Below are positions 1-8,672 of a stretch of DNA of 64,000 bases, piece by piece. The notes beneath the pieces were generated by a model. That model was not told the DNA's origin and made no database searches. It saw only the letters and a list, made by a program, of their open reading frames with translations. This stretch comes from Martinezella calliandrae (lineage in GTDB: Bacteria > Pseudomonadota > Alphaproteobacteria > Rhizobiales > Rhizobiaceae), in NCBI RefSeq assembly GCF_030272695.1, contig NZ_JARFYN010000008.1:124001-188000 (forward strand), written 5' to 3'. Position 1 is the stretch's first letter. Each line of letters opens with the position of its first letter. The position numbers and the translations under genes were made by a program.

Positions 1-2
1 GC

Positions 3-545
3 CAGCCGGAACTATCGACTGAGGATCGCGAGGCGCGTGTGAGTGCTGTGCTCTCGGAAATCCTCGACGACCCGGCCTCTGCCTTCCGCACGGATTCGGT
101 GCTCTATCAGGAATTCCTCGTGCGGTTGCGCATGCGTCGCGTGCCGGGCGCACCGACATCGCTGCCGGAATTCCGCCGCCGTGTGGCGATCGCACGCTCC
201 GGCGCCGACGAGGCGACGATGGCGACGGACGCCTGGGTAACCGCGCTATCGCTTTCCTCCGGCGTTACCGACGATCTGCAGGGCGTTTTCCTGATGCTCG
301 CAAAGGCCGCCGTCTGTGGCGAGCCATGCCCATCCGATGCCCGGATCGCGCGTGCCTACGGAACCCATTCCGCCCGCCGCGCCCGGCGCTTGCTCGGCTA
401 TTTCGAAGAACAGGGCAGCGTCGTCGTCCACACGGATTTTTCCGGCAAGCGCATCGTTGCTTTTCCGGATATGGGTTGCCAGACCGCGCCGGGTGACGCC
501 AACGCGCCTGACGCCGATGGCGCAGATCAGGCGGCGGCGGAATAG
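3..545 (+). CDS. Hypothetical winged-helix-like protein, 5' end possibly outside the window
   Basis: The reading frame is open to the left edge, and residues before the first candidate GTG (position 39) read on smoothly into the rest, so the gene may begin upstream of the window; GTG 39 with a GAGG at 30-33 is the alternative start. The C-terminal third (about DARIARAYGTHSARRARRLL, then a strand-turn-strand with VVVHTDFSGKRIVAFPD) looks like a helix-turn-helix followed by a winged hairpin, which suggests DNA binding. The tail is Ala/Asp-rich and probably disordered. I do not recognise the family; the DNA-binding idea is inference from the helix pattern only. Confidence 0.55.
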   Translation, partial: QPELSTEDREARVSAVLSEILDDPASAFRTDSVLYQEFLVRLRMRRVPGAPTSLPEFRRRVAIARSGADEATMATDAWVTALSLSSGVTDDLQGVFLMLAKAAVCGEPCPSDARIARAYGTHSARRARRLLGYFEEQGSVVVHTDFSGKRIVAFPDMGCQTAPGDANAPDADGADQAAAE

Positions 546-890
546 GCAGCACTCGTTGACTCTGGATACGCCGATTGAATGGCCGCACGTGAAAGAATAC
601 AGCGATATAGGGAAAGCCGAGGGGCGTCCGAGCCGGTGAGGGGGGAAGTTCTGGTTCCAGCCGCGCAGACCACTGAAAGCGGCTTACCCAATTGAATTAA
701 ACGAGCAATTTCGGGTATACGCATCAGCCACCGACAGGCCTCCCCTCGGAACGCGCCATGAGAAAGTATCGACGTTTTTTGCATCCGACGTCGTTCTTGA
801 GCGCTTACTGACAGCCAATGTCGTGTGTAACGTCGTTGCAGGGAGCGGGGGCGTTCAGAAAACGGAGCGGATCGCTGTCCGCTGCCATCG
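546..890. other. Gene-free stretch
   Basis: About 345 bases between the first gene and the antitoxin gene on the other strand. The open frames here have no plausible start or family resemblance. No convincing promoter, hairpin or RNA gene was seen. Confidence 0.4.
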
Positions 891-1268
891 TCACCAGGTG
901 CTAAGCTGCAATACGGCGGGAGCGGCTCTCCCTTCATGGAACTTCCGAAAAATCTTTTCGCCGATACCCGCCAAGCGAACAGGAGCATGGTCCTTGAACT
1001 TTACGACCAGCTCTAGCTCTCCACCGAGAGCCTCCACGTAGTCCCGGAGCGTTGAAAGGAGAAAATCAGAGCGCTTTTCAATCTGCGCAACCGAAACCTG
1101 CTTTTTACCCATCTTCTGTCCGATATGCTCCTGGGTCAGGTCGAGCGCCTTCCGCAGCTTTTGAAGCGTGTCATATTCCTCGAGCAATTCCTTAGCCCGT
1201 AGATCGGACGCCTCGATCATCTCGGGAGTCATCGTTTCGGCAAAAACGTCTTTTGCTGATTTAGCCAT
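891..1268 (-). CDS. HigA-type XRE-family antitoxin
   Basis: A 125-residue protein with a central Cro/CI helix-turn-helix (about residues 45-95: LTQEHIGQKMGKKQVSVAQI), the layout of HigA-type antitoxins and of the antitoxin partners of Gp49-like toxins. It would bind and neutralise the toxin and repress its own operon. The ATG at 1268 overlaps the toxin stop (TGATG), so the two are translationally coupled with the toxin gene first, the usual HigBA order. A GTG one codon upstream is also possible. The family is clear; activity as an antitoxin is inferred, and its partner looks truncated. Confidence 0.85.
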   Translation of the reverse strand: MAKSAKDVFAETMTPEMIEASDLRAKELLEEYDTLQKLRKALDLTQEHIGQKMGKKQVSVAQIEKRSDFLLSTLRDYVEALGGELELVVKFKDHAPVRLAGIGEKIFRKFHEGRAAPAVLQLSTW

Positions 1269-1486
1269 CACTCTTTCTCCTTCTTCTCCAACTCTTTCAA
1301 ATGCGCCTTGTAACGCTTATCAGCAGTATTGATCAGTTTCTTATAAAACTTCTTTTCATTCGTACCCGACTTGTCTCCGGCGACAAGAATAACGGCTTTT
1401 CTTTCCGGATCGAATGCAAAGGCGGCCCTCCAAACTCCATCAGCCGCATCAAACCGAAGCTCCTTCATGTTTGTAGTCCGAACCAT
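1268..1486 (-). pseudogene. HigB/RelE-type (Gp49-like) toxin, N-terminal part missing
   Basis: The 72 residues from MKELRFDAADGVWR through AFAFDPERKAVILVAGDKSG to KFYKKLINTADKRYKAHL match the second half of Gp49/HigB mRNA-interferase toxins, which are usually about 105-120 residues. In such proteins the MKELRF motif lies near residue 50; here it is at residue 8. The sequence upstream stays open in frame for some codons but does not resemble the missing beta-alpha-alpha N-terminus, and no Shine-Dalgarno precedes the ATG at 1486. I read this as a truncated, probably inactive toxin still in operon with its antitoxin. An unusual short active variant is possible but less likely. Confidence 0.65.
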
Positions 1487-1923
1487 TAAGGGGTAAATGT
1501 CTAGGGGGGCGTTGAAGCCGAAGTCTCCGCGCCCGCCGATATCGTCGGCGTGCTTGCCATCGATGCCAACGGTATCCCTGTTCAGATGTCGGCTAACGAA
1601 GCTGACGTGCAGTTTCGAAAAGCGACATCCGAGCCTGAGGTGATGCCATCACTGCCGGACGCGCCGGAAAGCTGGCGCAAAACAGATGGCGCTGAACGAA
1701 ACCGCAGTTCTCACCATCGCGCTGTTGACATTTTCATGACGACCCCTTACAGACCGCGCCAACGCCGGGCAGAAATGTCCGGTGTTTCATTTGACATGTC
1801 CCGTGGTTTCGTCCGTTCGCTAACGTGAGAGACCTGTCAGAGCTCGAAGACGGAGCTCAGAGGAGGGCGTGTTTCCTTCGCGGTTCGGTAACGGGCCGCT
1901 ATAACACTTTGAAAGGAAATGCG
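1487..1923. other. Unassigned stretch upstream of rpsD
   Basis: About 430 bases between the truncated toxin and rpsD. A plus-strand frame (GTG at 1550 to 1828) begins with coding-like composition (GVLAIDANGIPVQMSANEADV) but soon becomes Arg-rich and shadow-like; no family was recognised. It may be a gene fragment left by the same event that cut the toxin. The right half contains the likely rpsD promoter. Confidence 0.35.
1725..1753 (+). promoter_or_regulatory. Probable sigma-70-type promoter for rpsD
   Basis: TTGACA at 1725-1730 and TACAGA at 1748-1753 are separated by 17 bases, a near-consensus housekeeping promoter in the expected direction, 170 bases before the rpsD start. The leader this implies is long; S4 often controls translation of its own operon in other bacteria, but I see no specific leader structure here. 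Confidence 0.5.
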
Positions 1924-2541
1924 ATGAGCAAGCGCGAATCGTCCAAGTACAAAATTGACCGCCGTATGGGCGAAAACATCTGGGGCCGTCCGAAGTCCCC
2001 GGTCAACCGTCGCGAATACGGCCCGGGCCAGCACGGCCAGCGCCGCAAGGGCAAGCTCTCCGACTTCGGCGTGCAGCTGCGCGCAAAGCAGAAGCTGAAG
2101 GGCTACTACGGCGACCTGCGTGAAAAGCAGTTCCGTGCTATCTTCGACGAAGCCAACCGCCGCAAGGGCGACACCTCGGAAAACCTGATCGGCCTGCTGG
2201 AATCGCGCCTCGACGCGATCGTCTACCGCGCCAAGTTCGTTCCGACCGTCTTCGCTGCCCGTCAGTTCGTCAACCATGGCCACGTCACGGTTAACGGCGT
2301 TCGCGTCAACGTCGGTTCCTACCGCTGCAAGGCTGGCGACGTTATCGAAGTTCGCGAAAAGTCCAAGCAGCTCGTAACCGTTCTGGAATCGGTTTCTCTG
2401 GCGGAGCGCGACGTTCCGGAATACGTCGAAGTCGACCATAACAAGATGGTTGCGACCTTCGCCCGCGTCCCGGCCCTCGGCGATGTACCGTACCCGGTCG
2501 TCATGGAACCGCATCTGGTGGTCGAATTCTATTCGCGTTAA
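1924..2541 (+). CDS. rpsD: 30S ribosomal protein S4
   Basis: A 205-residue protein of exactly the usual S4 length. It starts [20 protein letters not shown], carries the Arg/Lys-rich rRNA-binding N-terminal domain with [19 protein letters not shown] and an S4 RNA-binding domain around residues 93-155 ([14 protein letters not shown]...[18 protein letters not shown]). S4 nucleates assembly of the 30S body and lines the mRNA entry channel. The ATG is preceded by AAAGGAAA at good spacing, so the longer in-frame upstream extension is rejected. It stands alone as a transcription unit, closed by a strong terminator. Confidence 0.97.
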   Translation: MSKRESSKYKIDRRMGENIWGRPKSPVNRREYGPGQHGQRRKGKLSDFGVQLRAKQKLKGYYGDLREKQFRAIFDEANRRKGDTSENLIGLLESRLDAIVYRAKFVPTVFAARQFVNHGHVTVNGVRVNVGSYRCKAGDVIEVREKSKQLVTVLESVSLAERDVPEYVEVDHNKMVATFARVPALGDVPYPVVMEPHLVVEFYSR

Positions 2542-2567
2542 TCTGCGGATATCTTTCCTACGAATGG

Positions 2568-2596
2568 AAAAGCCGCTCCTTTCGAGCGGCTTTTTT
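2568..2596 (+). terminator. Intrinsic terminator of rpsD
   Basis: GCCGCTC-CTTTC-GAGCGGC flanked by AAAA on the left and six T on the right, 27 bases after the rpsD stop and immediately before the glsA ribosome binding site. Confidence 0.9.
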
Positions 2597-2612
2597 GTCT
2601 TTGGAGGGTCCG

Positions 2613-3542
2613 ATGACCGATTTGCAGGCAATTCTCGACAGCATCCATGCAGAGCTTTTGCCGCGTCTCGGCGAAGGCAAGGTGGCAGACTATATTCCGG
2701 AGCTCGCCAAGGTCGATGCGAAGCAGTTCGGCATGGCGATCGCTACGGTCGACGGCAATGTCCGCAGCGTCGGCGATGCCGACATTCCTTTTTCCATCCA
2801 GAGCATCTCCAAGGTCTTCATGCTGACCTTGGCGCTTGGCAAGGTGGGTGAGAGCCTATGGAAGCGGGTCGGGCGCGAACCTTCCGGAACTGCCTTCAAC
2901 TCCATCGTCCAGCTGGAGCGCGAGCAGGGAATTCCCCGCAATCCCTTCGTCAATGCCGGCGCCATCGCTGTCAGCGATGTCGTGCTCTCCGGTCATGCGC
3001 CGCGAGAGGCGATCGGCGAGTTGTTGCGTTTCGTGCGCTATGTCGCCGATGACGAGTCGATCACCATTGACGACAAGGTGGCGCGCTCTGAGACGCAGAC
3101 CGGTTTTCGCAACATTGCGCTCGCGAATTTCATGCGCGCCTATAACAATCTCAATCATCCCGTCGAACATGTGCTCGGCGTCTATTTTCATCAATGCGCC
3201 CTGTCGATGAGTTGCGAGCAACTGGCCAAAGCGGGGCTCTATCTCGCCGCTCGCGGCACCAACCCGATCACCGGCCATTCCGTCGTTTCGCCGAAGCGGG
3301 CGCGACGCATCAATGCGCTGATGCTGACCTGTGGTCACTATGACGGTTCCGGCGATTTCGCCTATCATGTCGGCTTGCCCGGCAAGAGTGGCGTCGGCGG
3401 CGGCATATTGGCTGTCGCGCCGGGCATCGGCTCGATCGCAGTCTGGTCACCAGGGCTGAACAAGGTCGGCAATTCGCAGCTTGGCGCGGTGGCGCTGGAA
3501 ATGCTGGCGGCGCGTACCGGATGGTCGGTCTTCGGCGATTGA
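2613..3542 (+). CDS. glsA: Glutaminase A
   Basis: A 309-residue protein of the serine-dependent beta-lactamase-fold glutaminase family, which hydrolyses glutamine to glutamate and ammonia. The Ser-x-x-Lys catalytic motif is visible in SIQSISKVF (about residues 60-68); [18 protein letters not shown] and the late [15 protein letters not shown] substrate-loop region are all typical. Length equals the family norm. ATG 2613 is preceded by GGAGG; the in-frame TTG at 2595 would sit inside the rpsD terminator and is rejected. Rhizobia commonly carry this enzyme for glutamine cycling. Confidence 0.95.
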   Translation: MTDLQAILDSIHAELLPRLGEGKVADYIPELAKVDAKQFGMAIATVDGNVRSVGDADIPFSIQSISKVFMLTLALGKVGESLWKRVGREPSGTAFNSIVQLEREQGIPRNPFVNAGAIAVSDVVLSGHAPREAIGELLRFVRYVADDESITIDDKVARSETQTGFRNIALANFMRAYNNLNHPVEHVLGVYFHQCALSMSCEQLAKAGLYLAARGTNPITGHSVVSPKRARRINALMLTCGHYDGSGDFAYHVGLPGKSGVGGGILAVAPGIGSIAVWSPGLNKVGNSQLGAVALEMLAARTGWSVFGD

Positions 3543-3602
3543 TATGGTGTCTTGCTGCCGCGCTTTCTGCTATCAGCGTGGTAAAGCCTGAAGGATGACA
3601 AG

Positions 3603-4475
3603 ATGAATATCGCAACGACAGTGGCGGACGAGCTCGATTTTGAAGCCGAGGATGGCAGCGGCAGCGCCCATCCCTTGTTTGCCGATGCACCGCGGTCGGT
3701 CTCCTTCAACAAGCTGCGTAAACGGTTGTTGCGCCAGGTGCGCCAGGCGCTGGACGATTTCCAGATGCTGAAGGGCCAGAAGCGCTGGCTGGTCGGCCTT
3801 TCCGGCGGCAAGGATTCCTATGGTTTGCTGTCGATCCTGCTCGATCTCAAATGGCGCGGGCTACTGCCGGTCGAGCTGATTGCCTGCAATCTCGACCAAG
3901 GCCAGCCGAATTTTCCAAAACATGTCCTGCCGCAGTATCTGAGAAAGATCGGCGTCGAACATCGGATCGAATATCGCGACACTTATTCGATCGTGAAGGA
4001 AAAGGTGCCGGAGGGTGCAACCTATTGCTCGCTCTGTTCACGCCTGCGTCGCGGCAACCTCTATCGCATTGCCCGTGAAGAGGGTTGCGACGCCCTGGTG
4101 CTCGGTCATCATCGCGAGGATATCCTCGAAACCTTCTTCATGAATTTTTTCCACGGCGGCCGGCTGGCCGCCATGCCGGCGAAGCTCCTCAATGATGAGG
4201 GTGACCTGATGGTGCTGCGTCCGCTCGCCTATGCCGCCGAAGACGATCTCGCCAAATTTGCAGCCGCCATGCAGTTCCCGATTATCCCCTGCGACCTCTG
4301 CGGCTCGCAGGACGGTCTGCAGCGCAATGCGATGAAGGAAATGCTCGCCGATATCGAACGCCGCATGCCCGGCCGTAAGGATGCGATGCTGCGAGCGCTG
4401 GCGCATGTGAACCCGTCACACCTTCTCGACCCCAAGCTTTTCGACTTTGCCGCGTTGATGACGCAAAGCCCCTGA
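3603..4475 (+). CDS. ttcA: tRNA 2-thiocytidine synthetase TtcA
   Basis: A 290-residue PP-loop ATPase that thiolates cytidine-32 of some tRNAs using ATP and a sulfur donor. The PP-loop SGGKDS lies near residue 67; the cysteine pairs CSLC (about 141-144) and CDLC (about 229-232) match the Fe-S/persulfide cysteines of TtcA. The tail [13 protein letters not shown] is also a family feature. It has an N-terminal extension of about 35 residues compared with short homologues. As an Fe-S enzyme it would depend on the suf system at 47-54 kb. Confidence 0.93.
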   Translation: MNIATTVADELDFEAEDGSGSAHPLFADAPRSVSFNKLRKRLLRQVRQALDDFQMLKGQKRWLVGLSGGKDSYGLLSILLDLKWRGLLPVELIACNLDQGQPNFPKHVLPQYLRKIGVEHRIEYRDTYSIVKEKVPEGATYCSLCSRLRRGNLYRIAREEGCDALVLGHHREDILETFFMNFFHGGRLAAMPAKLLNDEGDLMVLRPLAYAAEDDLAKFAAAMQFPIIPCDLCGSQDGLQRNAMKEMLADIERRMPGRKDAMLRALAHVNPSHLLDPKLFDFAALMTQSP

Positions 4476-4564
4476 GCGGCGCCGGTCGGATTTCATCGGT
4501 GTTGCCACATCCGCTTCATCGAATCGGGCATAAGAGGAAGCTTCTCTTCAGACAAAGGCCACCG

Positions 4565-5395
4565 ATGACCTTCTCCGATACAGATTTCGAATATCTGATG
4601 GCGACCATAGCCGAGGCCGCCGCGCATGAAATCCTGCCACGCTTCCGCAATCTTGGCGTTGGCGACGTTTCCGAAAAGACCTCGGCCATCGATCTGGTGA
4701 CGGAGGCCGATCTATTGGCGGAGAGGCACATTACAGCGGCGCTGAAAGCGCGCTTTCCAGCGGCGTTGGTCGTGGGAGAGGAAGCCTACGAGGCCGATAG
4801 GTCGGTCGTGCCGGCGCTAGCAGACGCGGATCTGGCCTTTGTCATCGATCCTGTGGACGGCACTCTCAATTTTGCATCCGGACTGCCGGCCTTCGCTACG
4901 ATTCTCGCCGTTCTCGCCAAGGGCTTGACCGTAGCCGGCATCATCCATGATCCAGTGCTAGGCGACACTGTGACTTCCATGCGCGGCGCCGGCACCTACC
5001 AGCGGCGGCGGGGAGGGCAGGTGAGCCGGCTCGCAGTTGCCCCGGCGGCGCCATTGAGCGAGATGGTGGGCTCGATGGCGTGGAGCTATATGGACGAGCC
5101 CTATCGCTCGCTAATCAGCGCCAATATGTCGAAAATACGCATGCCTTTGTCGCTGAATTGCTCGGCCTATGAATATTGGTTGGTCGCATCGGGCAAGATC
5201 CACTTCATTGGCCACGCGAAACTGATGCCCTGGGATCATCTTGCCGGCGTACTTGTGCACCAGGAGGCCGGCGGCTTTACAGCGAAATTTGACGGCACGC
5301 CCTATCGTCCCGGTGAGACGACGGGCGGCATTATTTCGGCGCCGGATGAAGAAAGCTGGCGAATCATCCGCCGCGAGATTGTTGGTGCCCGATAG
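4565..5395 (+). CDS. Inositol monophosphatase family protein, first of a tandem pair
   Basis: A 276-residue Mg2+-dependent phosphatase of the IMPase superfamily (inositol-1-phosphatase, histidinol-phosphatase HisN-like, CysQ-like). Metal-binding motifs are present: GEEAYE near residue 72, DPVDGTLNFA near 97, and the C-terminal PWDHLAG. Substrate cannot be told from sequence. The ATG at 4565 is chosen because it aligns with the start of the neighbouring paralogue; an upstream GTG/TTG extension is not supported. It ends 14 bases before the second copy, so the two are probably one operon. Confidence 0.88.
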   Translation: MTFSDTDFEYLMATIAEAAAHEILPRFRNLGVGDVSEKTSAIDLVTEADLLAERHITAALKARFPAALVVGEEAYEADRSVVPALADADLAFVIDPVDGTLNFASGLPAFATILAVLAKGLTVAGIIHDPVLGDTVTSMRGAGTYQRRRGGQVSRLAVAPAAPLSEMVGSMAWSYMDEPYRSLISANMSKIRMPLSLNCSAYEYWLVASGKIHFIGHAKLMPWDHLAGVLVHQEAGGFTAKFDGTPYRPGETTGGIISAPDEESWRIIRREIVGAR

Positions 5396-5409
5396 GAAAG
5401 GACTGCATT

Positions 5410-6234
5410 ATGACATCGCCCGTTGACGTTACGATCCTTGCCGACCTCTTGCGTCGCGCAGCGCAGACAGAAATCTTGCCGCGCTTCCGCCGGCTTGGCA
5501 GCAACGATGTCCGCGCCAAGACCGAGGCGACCGACCTTGTGACCGAAGCGGATGAACAGGCCGAACGGCTGATCAAGGCCGAGGTGTCGACGCTTTGGCC
5601 GGAGGCGCTCTTTATCGGCGAGGAATCGGTGGCAGCCGATCCTGCGCTGCTGCATAGGCTGCAGGGAGCTGATCTCGCCGTCATCGTCGATCCCGTCGAC
5701 GGCACCTTCAATTTCGCTTCCGGTGTTCCCGCATTCGGCGTTATGGCATCGGTGGTCGTTAAGGGTGAGACGGTGGCCGGCATCATTTTCGATCCGATGG
5801 GCGACGATTGGGTGCTGGCGGAAAAAGGTGGTGGGGCTTGGCTCCGGCGGCCGGATGGCGAGGCGCTGCGCCTCTCCGTGGCGATACCGGTTGCGCTGGA
5901 AGAAATGGTCGGCATGGCGTCCACTGGCTACTTGCCGAACGGGAAACGCGCCGAAATCATGGGCAATCTCGCCAAGGTGCGCTTTCTCACCAACTACCGC
6001 TGCGCCGCCCACGAATATCGCACCTTCGCCGGCGGGCATGTCCATTATCTCATGTATAACAAGCTGATGCCTTGGGATCATTTGGCCGGTACCCTGATTT
6101 CACAGGAGGCGGGCGCTTACGCCAAGCGCTTCGACGGTTCGCCCTACCTACCCCATCACATCGACGGCGGCTTGCTGATTACTCCGGACAAGGCTTCTTG
6201 GGAATTGTTGCGGCGCGAGGTCTTCACAGTCTGA
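5410..6234 (+). CDS. Inositol monophosphatase family protein, second of a tandem pair
   Basis: A 274-residue paralogue of the gene just upstream, with the same motifs: GEESVA near residue 73, DPVDGTFNFA near 97, PWDHLAG in the C-terminal domain. The two align over their whole length (for example EILPRFR.LG..DV..KT...DLVTEAD), so this is an old tandem duplication. AGGAAAGGA precedes the ATG. Retention of all metal ligands in both copies suggests two active phosphatases with different substrates, such as histidinol phosphate or 3'-phosphoadenosine compounds; this is inference. Confidence 0.88.
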   Translation: MTSPVDVTILADLLRRAAQTEILPRFRRLGSNDVRAKTEATDLVTEADEQAERLIKAEVSTLWPEALFIGEESVAADPALLHRLQGADLAVIVDPVDGTFNFASGVPAFGVMASVVVKGETVAGIIFDPMGDDWVLAEKGGGAWLRRPDGEALRLSVAIPVALEEMVGMASTGYLPNGKRAEIMGNLAKVRFLTNYRCAAHEYRTFAGGHVHYLMYNKLMPWDHLAGTLISQEAGAYAKRFDGSPYLPHHIDGGLLITPDKASWELLRREVFTV

Positions 6235-6284
6235 AGCGACGACGATTGGATAGACAGCAGGCCTTGCGAAGCTACTTGGAAAGT

Positions 6285-6312
6285 CGTGAGTGAAACGGTA
6301 TCGTCACTCACG
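6285..6312. repeat. Perfect inverted repeat between phosphatase and cyclase genes
   Basis: CGTGAGTGA and TCACTCACG are perfect 9-base arms around a 10-base loop, 50 bases after the phosphatase stop and 48 before the cyclase start. No T-run follows, so it may be an operator or a weak terminator. Confidence 0.55.
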
Positions 6313-6360
6313 CGCTGTGCCCCGTCCCTTCGGCGGGATTTTCCGGCTGGGATAAGATCG

Positions 6361-7278
6361 ATGTCCGAAACGAGCCGCAAGCTGACCACCATCTTCTCTG
6401 CCGACGTTCAAGACTATACGCGCTTGATGCGCAATGACGAGGAAGGCACGCTCGCAACACTGAAGCGGTATCGTGATGCCATGGCGCGCTTGATCGAAGC
6501 GCATGGCGGTCGGGTGATCAACACCTGGGGCGACGGGGTATTCGCCGAGTTCCCTAGCGTTGTCGAGGCTTTGCGCGCGGCAATCGACGTTCAAAACGAA
6601 CTTGCCGGCTACAACGCCAACAGCGACCCCGACACGCGGATGCTTTTTCGCATCGGCCTCAACCTTGGCGACGTCATCGCCGAGGGCAACGACATCTATG
6701 GCGACGGCGTCAACATCGCCGCGCGCCTTCAGGCCTGTGCGGTCGCCGGCGGCATCGTGATTTCCAATACGGTCTACGACCAGGTCCGCAATAAAGTGGC
6801 TGTTGGCTTCGACTTTCTCGGCCAACTCGAGGTCAAGAACATCGACGGCGGTGTGCCGAGTTATGCCGTGCGGATAGGCGCTCAGCAAACCGCCACGCCA
6901 CCGACAAGTCCTCTAGGCGCCCGCGATCAAGCACCTAGCACAGCCAGGACCATCGTCGCAGCCGCACGAGGTGAGCGGGGTTATGGCGTGTTTGCGGTCG
7001 TCGCAATGGGTCTGGCGGTCATCAATATTCTCACATGGCACGGCCAATTCTGGGCGGGGTGGCCGGTGCTTGGTATCGCGATCGCGGCGGGGCTTCGGTG
7101 GGCGCGAACGAACACACAAATCGATCGCCGTCTCGCCACTTTCGCAGTGGTCGGCGCCGGCCTCATCGGGATCAACCTTTTGTCATGGCACGGGACGCCC
7201 TGGGCGATATGGCCGCTATTGGTTCTGGCGGTCCTGGCAGGTATCCGCTGGGTCACACGTGAGCGCGGCGACGTATAA
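6361..7278 (+). CDS. Class III adenylate/guanylate cyclase with a duplicated C-terminal membrane hairpin
   Basis: A 305-residue protein. Residues 5-175 form a class III nucleotide cyclase catalytic domain: metal-binding Asp14 (FSAD) and Asp58 (WGDG), transition-state Asn118 and Arg122 (GDGVNIAAR), and Asp111 in the purine-contact position. The lysine that usually contacts adenine is Asn54 here, so ATP versus GTP preference is uncertain. After a linker, two copies of a hydrophobic unit follow (about 210-247 and 260-297), each with INxLxWHG, a W-x-x-WP element and a closing G-x-RW, resembling 2TM domains. The enzyme is thus predicted to be anchored in the inner membrane by its C-terminus, with the catalytic domain cytoplasmic. 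Confidence 0.88.
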   Translation: MSETSRKLTTIFSADVQDYTRLMRNDEEGTLATLKRYRDAMARLIEAHGGRVINTWGDGVFAEFPSVVEALRAAIDVQNELAGYNANSDPDTRMLFRIGLNLGDVIAEGNDIYGDGVNIAARLQACAVAGGIVISNTVYDQVRNKVAVGFDFLGQLEVKNIDGGVPSYAVRIGAQQTATPPTSPLGARDQAPSTARTIVAAARGERGYGVFAVVAMGLAVINILTWHGQFWAGWPVLGIAIAAGLRWARTNTQIDRRLATFAVVGAGLIGINLLSWHGTPWAIWPLLVLAVLAGIRWVTRERGDV

Positions 7279-7311
7279 AGCGCATCGTATTCGCTCGGAC
7301 CCGGTCCTGTC

Positions 7312-7346
7312 GTTATCGCAAAACCGCTGTGCGGCATTGCGATAAC
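7312..7346. terminator. Bidirectional terminator-like palindrome between convergent genes
   Basis: GTTATCGCAA and TTGCGATAAC are perfect 10-base arms; inside them CCGC-TGT-GCGG forms a second stem. It lies between the cyclase (ending 7278) and the MFS gene (ending 7379 on the other strand). The flanking text also resembles a dispersed rhizobial intergenic repeat. Confidence 0.6.
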
Positions 7347-7378
7347 ATGCTTTGATCGCCACGCCGAGAGGCCGCCAA

Positions 7379-8659
7379 TCAAACATGGCCCATGCCGGGC
7401 TCAAGCTGCGGGCTGTCGCCTGGATGTGTGAATAGCTTTCCCTTTTCGGCCCATAAGGTCGCAGCGATCGTCAAGGCGCCGAAAATGGTGAAGCCGGCAA
7501 TCAGTGGCTGGGCGGTTCCATCGAACATCTGCCCGACGATGCCGCCGAGCACTACGCCGCCGGTGGTGGAGACGGAGCTGGTAATTGCGGCGGCCGTACC
7601 CGCCAGATGCCCCATCGGCTCCAGGCTGATGGCCATGAAATTGGTGGTGATTACGGCAAACATCATCAGCATCACCGAGATCAGCACATAGGTGAACAGA
7701 AAACTCGGCAGACCAGCGGAGCCAGTGACATAGCCGAGGGCGCCGAGTACGGTGAAGATGATCATCGCGGCATGCGAGATGCGCCGCATGCCGAAGCTGC
7801 GAACGAAATAGCCATTGGCGAACTGCGCAACCGCGGTGCCCGCCGCAGTGGCCGCAAAGGCAATCGGGAACCATTCGCCGAGGCCATAGACTTCGCCGAA
7901 CACCTGCTGGACCGAAACGACATAGGCACAAATGACACCGGTAAAGAGTGTCAAACCGAGCATGTAGCCGCAGGTAACGCGGTTGGTCAGCACAGTCTTG
8001 AAACCGGACATGACCGAAATGACGGAGAGTGGCAGGCGTTCATTGTCGGGCAACGTCTCCTTCATGCGAAGGAACGCGATCAGAAACAGAGCGGCGCTCG
8101 CGATACCGAGAGCGATGAAGATCCATTGCCAATTCGAATGCGCAACGATCAATTGGCCGACGGACGGCGCGACCATCGGCATGATCATGAAAACGATGGT
8201 GACATAGGACATCACCCGCGCCATTTCACGACCGCCAAAGCAATCGCGCACGATCGCCAAGGTGGTGATACGAATGGCGGCGGCGCCGACGCCCTGGATG
8301 AAGCGCAACACCAAGAGCGTCGTAAGGCTGCCGCTCCACGCAGCGGCGAAAAGCGTCACGGTGTAAAAGACAAGGCCACCGAGCAGGATATTGCGCCGGC
8401 CATAGGCGTCGGACAGGCTCCCGAAAAAGAGTTGGCAGATGCCGAAGCCAAGGAAATAGACCCCGATTACCAATTGCGTGTCGTTGGGATTGGCGACGGC
8501 CAGCGATTGGCCGATATTCGGCAGGGCCGGCAGCATGCTGTCAATGCCCATCGAGATGCTGGCCGTCATCAAAGCGATGATGATGATGAACTCGGCGATG
8601 CCAAGGCCGATGCGGGCGGAGCCGGATTGCTCCAGCGTATGTTCTTGAGGCGGGATCAT
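7379..8659 (-). CDS. Bcr/CflA-type multidrug MFS transporter
   Basis: A 426-residue 12-helix major-facilitator protein of the Bcr/CflA drug-resistance family. Visible family features are the N-terminal DSMLPALPNI segment (motif D1-like), the loop 2-3 motif GSLSDAYGRRNILLGG (motif A) and LRFIQGVGAAA in helix 4. It would export drugs or metabolites by proton antiport. The ATG at 8659 follows the stop of the upstream frameshifted paralogue by 13 bases with an AGG at fair spacing; the longer in-frame extension would overlap that gene and is Arg-rich, so it is rejected. The pair is probably one operon. Confidence 0.88.
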   Translation of the reverse strand: MIPPQEHTLEQSGSARIGLGIAEFIIIIALMTASISMGIDSMLPALPNIGQSLAVANPNDTQLVIGVYFLGFGICQLFFGSLSDAYGRRNILLGGLVFYTVTLFAAAWSGSLTTLLVLRFIQGVGAAAIRITTLAIVRDCFGGREMARVMSYVTIVFMIMPMVAPSVGQLIVAHSNWQWIFIALGIASAALFLIAFLRMKETLPDNERLPLSVISVMSGFKTVLTNRVTCGYMLGLTLFTGVICAYVVSVQQVFGEVYGLGEWFPIAFAATAAGTAVAQFANGYFVRSFGMRRISHAAMIIFTVLGALGYVTGSAGLPSFLFTYVLISVMLMMFAVITTNFMAISLEPMGHLAGTAAAITSSVSTTGGVVLGGIVGQMFDGTAQPLIAGFTIFGALTIAATLWAEKGKLFTHPGDSPQLEPGMGHV

Positions 8660-8672
8660 TTGGATTTGCCTG

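Noticed and set aside
1550..1828. A 92-codon open frame upstream of rpsD
   Set aside because: No ribosome binding site, no family and an Arg-rich end; kept only as a possible gene fragment.
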